From assembly GCA_964510575.1 (NCBI GenBank), contig CAZECN010000011.1, positions 1 through 64,000 of the forward strand: 64,000 nt of DNA, written 5' to 3'. Within the stretch, counting starts at the first letter, position 1. Each line of letters opens with the position of its first letter. The position numbers were made by a program, and so were the translations under genes. Under the pieces are notes generated by a model. That model made no database searches. It was not told the origin of the DNA and saw only the letters and a list, made by a program, of their open reading frames with translations. The stretch comes from CALKYB01 sp964510575. Lineage in GTDB: Bacteria > Bdellovibrionota_C > UBA2361 > SZUA-149 > CALKYB01. This document shows, in pieces, positions 43,409-52,148 of this stretch.

Positions 43409-44508
43409 TGCCTGAACCAGTACTATCCTTCTTAGGGAAACATCTCTCAAATAATCGACGACTTCTAGTTTGGTCGCTCGTCATTGTCTTTTCATTGTGG
43501 CTAATGATTGCTGTCAAAGAGGTGACAGTTCTTTTGTTTGCTTCCTATTTTCTTTCTCTTTTGCTGGACCCTTTAGTTGATAGATTTGAAGCATGGGGTG
43601 TACGTAGAGGCTTAGCTATTTTTACAGTTCTCTTCGCACTAACTTTCGCAATAGTTGGTTTTATAGCCATTTTGGTACCGACTCTGATTGCGGAGTATCA
43701 GCATTTCTCCAAGGTTCTTCCTGGTTATCTTGATCAGGGAGCAGAAAGCCTGAAAGTTTTTGTTCATAACATTACTGGAAGTAGCGTGAGTCTTGACCCG
43801 GCAGCTCTTCTTGTTCGGGGAAGAGAATTGTTTTCAGGGTTGGGCGCTGAGCAAATTGGTCTTGTTGCCAGTCAGTTAGGGGATACAGTACTGAAGGGGT
43901 ATTCGTTTACCCTTACGGTGATTAACCTTACTCTTTTACCATTCTTTGTTTATTACATTACTAAAGACCTAGATCTGATTCATAGCTTTATCGGAAGCGT
44001 GTTGCCCACTGACACGAGAGCTAAGGTTAGGGAGGTGGGATCGGAGATATTGGGTCACCTACACGCTTTTTTTAAGGGGCAGCTGACAGTGTCGGCAACA
44101 ATGGCTGTGCTGTATATAATAGGCCTTTCAATAATAGGACTTCCTTCAGCACTGGTTGTAGGAGTTATCGCAGGTTTTTTAAACATTGTTCCCTATCTCG
44201 GTATCGCAATTGGGCTAGTGCTCGCTTTGATTTTAACGTTGGTTACCACTCCAGACTGGTGGTCTATACTACAAGTCTTTATAGTTTTTGGTTTTGTTCA
44301 ATTTTGTGAAGGAGTGTTGCTTACTCCAAAAATTGTTGGCGAAAGCGTTGGTATTCATCCGCTCGGTGTAATTCTAGCTTTGATAATCGGTGGGCAGTTA
44401 TTTGGTCTTGCGGGAATGGTCTTGGCTATTCCAGGAGCTGCGGCTCTTAGAGTTCTTTTCAATCATTCTATGTCCAGTATTGAAAAAAGTAGAATCGTAG
44501 AGGCTTAA
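43408..44508 (+). CDS. AI-2E family transporter (PerM/TqsA-like)
   Basis: Eight or so membrane helices in 366 residues with the family pattern: an N-terminal helix pair (LLVWSLVIVFSLWLMIAV), a central amphipathic region, and the C-terminal block NIVPYLGIAIGLVLALIL and EGVLLTPKIVGESVGIHPL, which is diagnostic. Members export autoinducer-2 or act as Na+/H+ antiporters and permeases of unknown substrate. Start ATG overlaps the dnaE stop by one base, so it is translationally coupled to dnaE. The minus-strand channel gene ends shortly after. Confidence 0.85.
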   Translation: MPEPVLSFLGKHLSNNRRLLVWSLVIVFSLWLMIAVKEVTVLLFASYFLSLLLDPLVDRFEAWGVRRGLAIFTVLFALTFAIVGFIAILVPTLIAEYQHFSKVLPGYLDQGAESLKVFVHNITGSSVSLDPAALLVRGRELFSGLGAEQIGLVASQLGDTVLKGYSFTLTVINLTLLPFFVYYITKDLDLIHSFIGSVLPTDTRAKVREVGSEILGHLHAFFKGQLTVSATMAVLYIIGLSIIGLPSALVVGVIAGFLNIVPYLGIAIGLVLALILTLVTTPDWWSILQVFIVFGFVQFCEGVLLTPKIVGESVGIHPLGVILALIIGGQLFGLAGMVLAIPGAAALRVLFNHSMSSIEKSRIVEA

Positions 44509-44520
44509 ACGTTTTTCCTA

Positions 44521-46059
44521 CTATAGATCGCAAATACTAGAGTTTCTTTTAATAATTAAAGTCAGGCGGTCTCCTTCAAGCAGCTCGTAGTCCCTAAAAG
44601 GATTGACATGCTGTTCGGTAAGTCCATTTTCTTCGACTCTTTCTACTGCAATTAAAAGTGAGTCAAGCTCCTTTTTGAAATAGTTCGTAGCTTCGTAGAA
44701 AGTTTTTCCAATTAAGTCCTTTGGTAGGTCCATTTTTCTGAAATAGTTTCCTTCCTTGTGTGAGAGAATGTCAGAGACAATACCTGAGATTCCTTCATTT
44801 ACTGCGGAAGAAGCAAATAGTCCGGCTGAGAGATTATTTCTTGAAACAATTTCTTCGACCCCAGCGAGTTTAAGGTGAGAAGCATTATCGGCACTAATCA
44901 GCTCAGCGCAGGTGAAGATAGTTGGGTTTAACTTTTCGATTGTCAGGGCGGCTAGCACTGTTCTGGCATCACGATCCTGATCCCCAAGGTTTTTGCCTGT
45001 TAGGCCTGAGTCAGTTAGCACCAGTGCAGTTTTGGCTTTAGCAGCACCAGCTTTCTCCAAAACTTCGATTTTCGTAAAGTCTTCGTTGAGATGAAAGAGT
45101 CTCTTTTTGTTCTTCAATGGCAATTCTAAAAGGTTTTTCTCGGTTTCTGCTACGAGAACTACTCCTTTTCGCCAGACATCTGGCGCTGCCTCAAGTTCTT
45201 GAAGAATAATATCCACCTTAGAGTCGTAACCACATATGATAATATGGTTTTCAAGGTCTTTTAGTTGCAGGTCGTGAGCTTCCATTCTTGATTTAAAATA
45301 GTTGGTCATCGCAGCTGAAATTGTACCTACCATAATGGCAAATACCACCAGTCCGGCGAGAGTGGTTAGTAAAGTAACAATCTTTCCGCCTTTAGTTTTG
45401 GGTATTTCACCCACAACTTCACCGGAAATAAAAAGAAGACTAGAGTTCCAAACCTGATCTCCTAGAGTTGAAATAGGAATTGCCGTATCAGGATTAATTC
45501 GTTCAAAATTTAGAAAGGCTACAGCTGAACATACGATCAGCAAAGCAGCAGTCAGCGCAAGGAAGCCAAAACTTCCAAAATGTTTTTCAAGCCTTGATGA
45601 AAGCCAACCAGACTCTTTTAAAAGTAAGGTTGCGGCTCGGGCTAAACGAAGTATTCTTAGAAGCCTCAGAACCCTCAAGGTTCGAAAGAATCTAAACAAC
45701 GGAATGACTGCAATGATGTCTATCCAGTAATTAGAGAAAAATATTTTCTTATTCCTGGCAACCACACCTCTTAAGGTTAATTCAACACAGAAAAACCAGG
45801 TAAGAATGTCGTTAAGCCCTTCTATGCTAGTTAGTCTGGGTCCTTTAGGGAGGAGGAATTCTAAGATTATCAGGAAGACACTGATCAGGATCATTAAGGC
45901 GATGATGATGTTTACAGAAGTAGACTCTAGCCAGCGCTGAATATTGTCAGCAGCTCTGTAGGAGATGTAACCACCTTTGGTCATTCTCAATCGGCGCGCT
46001 TTTTCCTCAAGGGTGAGGATTTTTTTTGCCTCAGATTTTTGTCGCTTTGTCTCTGGCAT
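44521..46059 (-). CDS. Voltage-sensor ion channel with RCK (TrkA) domain and non-canonical pore
   Basis: An ion-transport domain (about 45-255): S1-S3 helices, S4 with regularly spaced Arg (FRFFRTLRVLRLLRILRLAR), and S5/S6 around a pore loop. The pore reads LFISGEVVGEIPKT, lacking the TVGYGD potassium filter. A TrkA-N/RCK domain follows (ENHIIICGYDSKVDIILQEL), then a TrkA-C-like end (DRLTLIIKRNSSICDL). 512 residues. By fold it resembles bacterial voltage-gated K+ channels of the Kch type; ion choice is unclear because of the pore. Convergent with the AI-2E gene. Confidence 0.82.
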   Translation of the reverse strand: MPETKRQKSEAKKILTLEEKARRLRMTKGGYISYRAADNIQRWLESTSVNIIIALMILISVFLIILEFLLPKGPRLTSIEGLNDILTWFFCVELTLRGVVARNKKIFFSNYWIDIIAVIPLFRFFRTLRVLRLLRILRLARAATLLLKESGWLSSRLEKHFGSFGFLALTAALLIVCSAVAFLNFERINPDTAIPISTLGDQVWNSSLLFISGEVVGEIPKTKGGKIVTLLTTLAGLVVFAIMVGTISAAMTNYFKSRMEAHDLQLKDLENHIIICGYDSKVDIILQELEAAPDVWRKGVVLVAETEKNLLELPLKNKKRLFHLNEDFTKIEVLEKAGAAKAKTALVLTDSGLTGKNLGDQDRDARTVLAALTIEKLNPTIFTCAELISADNASHLKLAGVEEIVSRNNLSAGLFASSAVNEGISGIVSDILSHKEGNYFRKMDLPKDLIGKTFYEATNYFKKELDSLLIAVERVEENGLTEQHVNPFRDYELLEGDRLTLIIKRNSSICDL

Positions 46060-46337
46060 TCCTCAGCTCAAGCCGCCGTATTCTTAAGGTGTTTTAAAGT
46101 TAGAATTAGGATGCTGCAAAATAGGCAGGCATTCCTGCAAATCACTGATTTTCTTCGATAATTTTAGCAAAATCGGCCTTATTGGTCTAAGTCTTTAAAA
46201 ACATTAAATAAATCTTAGTTGTCGAAGTTGCCCCTAAGAGACACGGACTTGAATTCTAAATTTTCTATGTTGATCTTTGTCCCTGATGGTGAACATCTAA
46301 GTAGTCTTAATAATTAACACAATATGGGAGCACTACA

Positions 46338-46556
46338 ATGAGTGAACAAATCGAGGAAGGCGCAATTAAGATTATTGAAGTCATGGGTGTTTCAACCAAG
46401 AGCTTCGAAAATGCTGTAGAGCAAGCGGTAGCTAAGGCCTCTAAGAGCATTAAGGGAATTACTGGGGTTGAGGTGCTTAAGCACTCTGCCAGAGTAAATG
46501 AAAGCGGAATTTCACAATTTCGAGTCAACTGTAAGCTAGCTTTTGTTGTTAAGTAA
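46338..46556 (+). CDS. Dodecin family flavin-binding protein
   Basis: 72 residues with the dodecin pattern: an N-terminal strand (IKIIEVMGVSTKSFENAVEQ), one helix with AVAKASKSIKGITGVEVL, and the late strand SQFRVNCKLAFVVK. Dodecins form hollow 12-mers that store riboflavin or FMN, or CoA in some. The classical flavin-stacking Trp36 position does not hold a Trp here, so ligand choice is open. GGGAGCAC precedes the ATG. A GC palindrome follows the gene. Confidence 0.88.
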   Translation: MSEQIEEGAIKIIEVMGVSTKSFENAVEQAVAKASKSIKGITGVEVLKHSARVNESGISQFRVNCKLAFVVK

Positions 46557-46595
46557 AAAGCTTAGCTGACCTAAATCTAGGCGTTGTAGGTTTAA

Positions 46596-46617
46596 GGAGG
46601 CCCCAATAGGGGCCTCC
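46596..46617 (+). terminator. Palindrome after dodecin
   Basis: GGAGGCCCC and GGGGCCTCC form a perfect 9-bp stem around AATA, 40 bases after the dodecin stop. Only a weak T run (GGTTTTC) follows, so termination is likely but not certain. Confidence 0.65.
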
Positions 46618-46795
46618 TAGCAAGGTTTTCAAAGCCTTTTTAGGTCACATATTGTCCAGCCTTTGTAATAACAATATTAGACGGCTATAGAAGAGTGGGG
46701 AAACCCTTATTAGCCATAACCGACCTAAACGGTTTTATTTGTTTTTTCTTATTTTTTATTGGTTTTAACTCGGGTCTTTGTTGAGGACTGGTCTG

Positions 46796-47020
46796 ATGCC
46801 AAGAAACCTATTCGTAAGCGATCAAAATTTCACTAGAAAACATCTTAATCGTATTAAGAAATTGAATACTGTTGAACCTACACCTTCTAACTCAATTCAG
46901 CTTGATATAGAGCGCAAGCTTAAGTCAGGTGGGCTAGTGGTTGTGCCTATGAAAGGCCTTGGTGGTCGCCAATCAGTAACCGAGCCTGGTTCAAGAAAAG
47001 TCAGTACCAAGTGGCACTAG
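46796..47020 (+). CDS. Hypothetical small basic protein (74 aa)
   Basis: Read from the ATG giving MPRNLFVSDQNFTRKHLNR; the frame continues up to 46778 without a better start. A basic, largely polar protein with IKKLNTVEPTPSNSIQLDIE, then KLKSGGLVVVPMKGLGG. No family recognised. A strong intrinsic terminator-like stem lies 93 bases after the stop, suggesting a real one-gene transcript. Confidence 0.45.
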   Translation: MPRNLFVSDQNFTRKHLNRIKKLNTVEPTPSNSIQLDIERKLKSGGLVVVPMKGLGGRQSVTEPGSRKVSTKWH

Positions 47021-47112
47021 ACCTTAATTCACTCCTCTCATAAATTGATGAATTCACACGGGGCTGTAAAGCTTTGAGCCTAAGGGCCTCTTGTCTGATT
47101 CGTTGGAAACTT

Positions 47113-47155
47113 AAGTTCCTTGGAATAGTCTCAAGAAATGACTACCAAGGAACTT
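47113..47155 (+). terminator. Terminator-like stem between 46796 gene and SpmAB
   Basis: AAGTTCCTTGG and CCAAGGAACTT are perfect 11-bp arms around a 21-base loop, followed by ATTTCATTTATTTC. Placed after the small gene and before the next promoter region. Confidence 0.65.
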
Positions 47156-47232
47156 ATTTCATTTATTTCATAGTTCCTCTTTAAGACTTTTGGTAAGTAA
47201 CTAGTGAGAGTTTGCTCATTAGTCGGGTTTCT

Positions 47233-48564
47233 ATGAAAACTAAAACCTCAGCTATTAATCACATCTTTATACTTTTTCTTCTAGCCAGCATCTTGGTTGC
47301 GGGTTGGCAGGGAAAGATGAAAGAAATCACAGACAGTAGTTTTGACGCAGCCAAAGGGTCTGTATCCTTAGCTATTGGCTTGATTGGAGTGATGGCCCTT
47401 TGGCTTGGACTGGTTAGGATATTAGAGGCTGGTGGAGCGATGTTCTCACTGGCTAACTTGGTCAAGCCTTTGATGAGAAGACTTTTTCCAGATGTTCCGG
47501 CGGATCATCCAGCTATGGGCGCGATGATGCTCAACATGTCTGCAAACATGCTTGGATTGGGTAACGCCGCTACTCCCTTTGGTATCCGAGCGATGATGGA
47601 GCTGAACCGTCTCAACCCGATGAAGGGTACCGCCACCAATGCAATGTGTACTTTTTTAGCCATTAATACCTCCAGCGTGGCTTTGTTACCTCTTGGAGTT
47701 ATTGGTGTTCGAGCTGCTGCTGGAAGCAGTGTGCCAGCCAGTATTTTTGTGCCGACGATTTTGGCCACCTTGGCCTCGACTATGGTTGCAATTACCTTTT
47801 CTTTAGCGCTGGCAGGAGCAGACCGGAAGTATAAAAAAAGTGTCAGAGAAGCAGGCCCTTTAACTGAAGATGAATCAGTAGATGCTGAACAGGAAGAAGT
47901 TGAGGTAGATAGCTACGAACATCTTCTGGTGGAGCCGAGTGGTGCCTCCAAGATTGTTTCACTCATCGCTTTGGTTAGCATATTTGCTCTGGCGATCAGA
48001 GCAGGTTTTCAAACTCAAGATACCGCCAGAGAGTTCTTGTTAAATGAATTGATGAGCAACTGGCTAATGCCATTCTTGATGCTTGCGATAATTTGTTACG
48101 GACTGTGGCGAGGAGTGAAAATCTATGATGCAGTTTGTGAAGGAGCTAAGCAGGGTTTTGACATAGCTGTGAAAATCATCCCCTATCTAGTCGCTATTCT
48201 TGTCGCAATTGCTATGTTCCGAGCCTCAGGGGCCATGGGCATTCTTGAATACCTTGTGTCTCCCATAACTAGTTTATTTGGTTTGCCAGCGGATGTCCTA
48301 CCGATGGCAATTGTTAGACCACTTTCTGGTAGTGGGGCGTTTGGCGTAATGAGTGCAATTGTGGAGCAAGCTCCGGATAGCTATAGCTCCTATGTTGCCT
48401 CGACCATGATGGGCAGCACTGAAACAACTTTTTATGTTTTAGCGGTTTACTTTGGGGCTGTTGGGGTCACAAAGATAAGGCATGCTGTTGTAGCTGCTCT
48501 GCTTGCGGACATTACAGGAGTTTTGGCTAGCTGTTACTTTTGTAGTCTTTTTTGGCAAGTTTAG
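47233..48564 (+). CDS. Fused SpmA-SpmB (nucleoside recognition / Gate domain) membrane protein
   Basis: Two Gate-domain halves in one chain. The first half reads KGSVSLAIGLIGVMALWLGL, then MSANMLGLGNAATPFGIRAM, the SpmA hallmark. A hydrophilic acidic linker (TEDESVDAEQEEVEVDSYEH) joins the second half, which carries IIPYLVAILVAIAMFRASGA and RPLSGSGAFGVMSAI with STETTFYVLAVYFG, the SpmB hallmark. About ten membrane helices. In Bacillus these are separate spore maturation proteins; fused and unfused forms occur in non-spore-formers, where they probably transport nucleosides or peptidoglycan-related solutes. Start at the ATG 47233 behind TCGGGTTTCT; a TTG seven codons earlier is possible. Confidence 0.85.
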   Translation: MKTKTSAINHIFILFLLASILVAGWQGKMKEITDSSFDAAKGSVSLAIGLIGVMALWLGLVRILEAGGAMFSLANLVKPLMRRLFPDVPADHPAMGAMMLNMSANMLGLGNAATPFGIRAMMELNRLNPMKGTATNAMCTFLAINTSSVALLPLGVIGVRAAAGSSVPASIFVPTILATLASTMVAITFSLALAGADRKYKKSVREAGPLTEDESVDAEQEEVEVDSYEHLLVEPSGASKIVSLIALVSIFALAIRAGFQTQDTAREFLLNELMSNWLMPFLMLAIICYGLWRGVKIYDAVCEGAKQGFDIAVKIIPYLVAILVAIAMFRASGAMGILEYLVSPITSLFGLPADVLPMAIVRPLSGSGAFGVMSAIVEQAPDSYSSYVASTMMGSTETTFYVLAVYFGAVGVTKIRHAVVAALLADITGVLASCYFCSLFWQV

Positions 48565-48857
48565 CCGAGCAGCAGAGTTTTGTTAATTTAGTCTAAAGTT
48601 AAGCTAAAAACTAGGGATTGTTTCTTAACTCTATTGATTGAAGAACCTTAGTTTATTGTGATAACCTAGACGTCAAACAACAATCTAGGCACTCTCTAGA
48701 AGGTGCGTGCATAGAAAAAAAACAGTTTACTTAAACTGGCTTCCGATTAAGACGGTAGCCATGTATTTGGATTTAAGTGTTCTGTCCGGCATCAGTGCTG
48801 GCTCCGCCCCTTCTTAGTAGGAATTTTCTCCTTTGAAATCGTGGGGCTTGGGCTCCC

Positions 48858-51056
48858 TTGAGACCTGTGTCGAAATCGAAAACTTCAAAACTGAATATAG
48901 AACTTAATCAAAGTATAGTAGCGATATCTCGTTGTCGTGATCGGCAGTATTCGGAAAAATTGATTGAGTTCGACAGGATTTGGAAAAAATCCTCTGAGGA
49001 CTTCAATGAAGTTAACCTATCTACAATTATCTATTCGATAGCCAAAAGTAAGCCACGAAATAAACCCTTAGGGTTTTTAGAAGAAAAAATCATTAAGGAA
49101 TTTATTGCTCTCGCATTACCGAGGCTTTCTGAGTTTAACTCTGTGGCTTTGGCTAATACGGTTTGGGCCTTTTCTACTTTAGGTTACTCTGCACCGGCCA
49201 TCTATAAAGAGATCGCCAAAGAAGCCATTGATAAAATTGATGATTATCATGCGCAGAGCCTATCAATAACGGCTTGGGCTTTTGCTTCAGCGGGGGAGCG
49301 TAACGATCGACTCTTCGATGCTTTAGCTTTTCAGGGTGTAAAAATTATAGATAACTTTACTCCGCAAGCACTGTCCAATATTAGCTGGGCTTTCGCAAAA
49401 ATGAGTATTCCTAACCAAGCTTTGTTTGAAGCAGTGTCGGCCAAGTCGATAGAAGAAGTGCGTAGTTTCCGTCCACAAAATATAGCCAATATTTCCTGGG
49501 CCTTTGCTAAGAATGGACATTTTGATCAACGGCTTTTTGAGGTTCTTGCTGAGAAGTCTTGTGAGTCAATTGGTCAATTTAGGGCCCAGAATATTTCAAA
49601 TACGGCATGGGCATATGCGACTGTCGGAATTGAGAATGAAGAACTCTTTAATCAAATTTCTTCCTATGTTGTTAAGAATTTAAAAGATTTTAATTCACAG
49701 GCCGTTTCAAATACTTCTTGGGCATATGCAAAGCTAGGGATTCGTGATGAGCCGCTTTTTGCTTCGCTTGCTACCAGAGCTGTGGCTCAAGCCGATAGTT
49801 TTAATCCACAAGGATTGGCCAATACTCTTTGGTCTTTTGCTACTCTAGAAATAGAGAACCCAACGCTTTTTGATACCTTCGCCAATTGTGCGATTGATAG
49901 AATTGAAAGTTTAGTTCCTCAGAATCTTTCAAATATTGCTTGGGCTTTTGCTACTGCTGATGTCCGTAACATGAGATTGTTTGGGGCATTAGCGGTTGAG
50001 GTGGAAAAGAAACTGGCGGATTTTAATTCACAGAACTTAGCCAATACCGTATGGGCTTATGCGAGGGTTTTAGGTAACGTGGTTGGAGAGTTTTCTAAGG
50101 GGGAAATTAAGGAAGAGAGATTCTTTGGTAGAATTGCTAAAGTTGCTATGAGTAAAATAGAGCTTTTTGACCCTTTGGAGCTTTCTAGTATTGCTTGGTC
50201 GTACGCTAGGTTAAATATTGAAGACGAGGAATTTTTCCGAGTTATCGCTCTTGAGTCTATAAATAAGATAGACCAATTTAAACCTCAGAATATAGCTAAT
50301 GTTCTTTGGGCTTACGCTACTCTTAACTTCGATCAGCCAAAAATGTTTGAAGTTTTGGTTGATGCAGCTATTAGAATCAAGGAGGAATGTAATTCCCAAG
50401 ATGTTTCTAATACACTTTGGGCTCTAAGCGTTCTGAACTTTAAGAGTGCCAAACTTTGTAAAGAACTTGCGCCTCGAGTTTTGACTAAGAAAGAGAATTT
50501 TAATTCCCAAAATATTTGTAATCTTTTCTGGGCACTTTCTCTTTATGAAAAGGAAGATTTTGAAGCTTACCTGCCGTTACTTGCTGAGAATTCGGAGTTT
50601 TCCAAAGGATCTAGTGTCGAGATAGTGCAGCTGTATCATGCTTTTCTGATTCAGGATTACCAGGCACCTCCATGGCTAGAGAGAGAGTTTCGAAAGGCTC
50701 TGGAGAGGGTTGTCAGAGATGATTTCGATACGCCTGGTGAAGAGAAAAGTCATAATGGCGAGTTAGAGAAAATGCTTAGAGAGTTTGATGAGCATATGGT
50801 TCAACATTCATGTAAAGAAGGACTGTTTTTTGACTATCAAGCCAAGACCTTTGGAAAAGACTTTTTCATTGACTACGTGACGCAAAAGGAAATATTTGTC
50901 GGTGGAGATGTTAATGGCAGAAAGAAGGGAGGGGTTGAGGTTAAAGATCGCTTAACTGAAAAAGTGGAATATAAATATCTACGAATAGTCGAAGAGGAAT
51001 GGCTTCAGCTCAGCGATAAAAAAGGATGGTTGGAGGAAATTTTGACCAGCCTTTAG
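48858..51056 (+). CDS. 37-residue helical-repeat protein (OPR/HPR-like) with RAP-like C-terminus
   Basis: Residues about 95-565 hold thirteen repeats. A conserved Trp falls at 103, 140, 177, 214, 251, 288, 325, 362, 399, then 447, 484, 521 and 558: an exact 37-residue pitch with one 11-residue insert between 399 and 447. Each repeat reads like NSQNLANTVWAYARL...LF..LA..A...I..F. This is the pattern of octotrico/heptatricopeptide repeats of chloroplast and apicomplexan organelle RNA-binding factors. The C-terminus (VEYKYLRIVEEEWLQLSDKK) resembles the end of a RAP domain, which those factors carry. It starts at TTG 48858 or GTG 48867; both lack a good binding site. 732 residues, no signal peptide. 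Target RNA unknown. Confidence 0.8.
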   Translation: MRPVSKSKTSKLNIELNQSIVAISRCRDRQYSEKLIEFDRIWKKSSEDFNEVNLSTIIYSIAKSKPRNKPLGFLEEKIIKEFIALALPRLSEFNSVALANTVWAFSTLGYSAPAIYKEIAKEAIDKIDDYHAQSLSITAWAFASAGERNDRLFDALAFQGVKIIDNFTPQALSNISWAFAKMSIPNQALFEAVSAKSIEEVRSFRPQNIANISWAFAKNGHFDQRLFEVLAEKSCESIGQFRAQNISNTAWAYATVGIENEELFNQISSYVVKNLKDFNSQAVSNTSWAYAKLGIRDEPLFASLATRAVAQADSFNPQGLANTLWSFATLEIENPTLFDTFANCAIDRIESLVPQNLSNIAWAFATADVRNMRLFGALAVEVEKKLADFNSQNLANTVWAYARVLGNVVGEFSKGEIKEERFFGRIAKVAMSKIELFDPLELSSIAWSYARLNIEDEEFFRVIALESINKIDQFKPQNIANVLWAYATLNFDQPKMFEVLVDAAIRIKEECNSQDVSNTLWALSVLNFKSAKLCKELAPRVLTKKENFNSQNICNLFWALSLYEKEDFEAYLPLLAENSEFSKGSSVEIVQLYHAFLIQDYQAPPWLEREFRKALERVVRDDFDTPGEEKSHNGELEKMLREFDEHMVQHSCKEGLFFDYQAKTFGKDFFIDYVTQKEIFVGGDVNGRKKGGVEVKDRLTEKVEYKYLRIVEEEWLQLSDKKGWLEEILTSL

Positions 51057-51068
51057 AGATCCTAGGTC

Positions 51069-51992
51069 TCACTTGAATTGTGCTATCATTTGATGGATTT
51101 CTTCTAGCTTTTCTTCTGCTGCTATCTTTCCAATATCTACAACGGGGCCTCCACGGTGAAAGTCCAGGAAGCCAACATGTGATACAGCCGGTGTTATGAC
51201 TAAGTCAGGTGGGTTGGCTTTTAGTTTCAATTCAGAGAGGATTTTTTGGCTGACACAAACTGTCTTTTCCATAATTTCAAGAGCATTGGGTCCTTGTAGT
51301 CTGTCAGCTAGCGGCAGTTTTTCTGCGAGCCCAATAAGGTATTGTGCTGCCGTTTTAACCTCCGCTGGCCATAGACGTTTATCTTCTTCTGTTTCATCTG
51401 TTTCAATTACTGAAGTTGAAGAATCGCTGAAAAGATCCACTGCGATCACTAAGTCTGCTCCTAGAGATCTATTAAGTTCCACAGGCACTGGCTCTAGAGT
51501 TCCACCATCAACTAAAAGCTTATTATCTTGAACTACGGGGGTGAAGATACCAGGAATAGCAAAGCTTGCTTTTAGTGCTTGATCCAAAGGTCCTGAACTA
51601 AAGGTTTCTAGTTCTCCAGATTCTAAATCTGCACTAACTGCACCGAATGGTAGTTCAAGATCTTCGATAAGTTTGCAACCGGCTAATTCGATAAGCATTT
51701 CTACGGCATTTTTACCGCTGAAAACTCCACCTAGAGACCAAGAAGGGCTTAGCAGCCTTGGTAGTTCAGTTAGCTTTATTGAAGTTGCAGTGCTCTCAAG
51801 TTTACCGAGATTACCTGACGCATATACAGCTCCTACGATTGCTCCAATACTTGTGCCGGTTACGATATCTACCTGGATCCCAGCATCTTGAAGCACCTTT
51901 AGGATTCCAATATGAGCGAAGCCTTTAGCACCACCGCCTCCAAGAGCAATTCCAATCCGAGGCGAGCCATTACTTTTTTTTGAACTATTCAT
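51069..51992 (-). CDS. Patatin-like phospholipase
   Basis: Patatin family of the RssA type, 307 residues. Oxyanion loop GIALGGGGAKGFAHIGIL, nucleophile elbow GTSIGAIVG (Ser about 48), and the Asp of the dyad in VDGGTLEPVPV. It hydrolyses acyl esters of phospholipids in the cytoplasm or at the membrane. No type III or secretion signal is visible. It is convergent with the repeat protein at 48858, with 12 bases between stops. Confidence 0.9.
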   Translation of the reverse strand: MNSSKKSNGSPRIGIALGGGGAKGFAHIGILKVLQDAGIQVDIVTGTSIGAIVGAVYASGNLGKLESTATSIKLTELPRLLSPSWSLGGVFSGKNAVEMLIELAGCKLIEDLELPFGAVSADLESGELETFSSGPLDQALKASFAIPGIFTPVVQDNKLLVDGGTLEPVPVELNRSLGADLVIAVDLFSDSSTSVIETDETEEDKRLWPAEVKTAAQYLIGLAEKLPLADRLQGPNALEIMEKTVCVSQKILSELKLKANPPDLVITPAVSHVGFLDFHRGGPVVDIGKIAAEEKLEEIHQMIAQFK

Positions 51993-52148
51993 TTCGTAGT
52001 TAAGCTTAATGTTAAAAACAAAGTTCAGCTAATTTATGCCTTCTAACCGCAGTTGCCAATAATTTTTCTGATAATTTGGGATTATTATATCGACCTTTCA
52101 CTTCATAAAGTAAGCGTTTGGGAGGTTCTCGTCGAGCCTCCTAAACGC

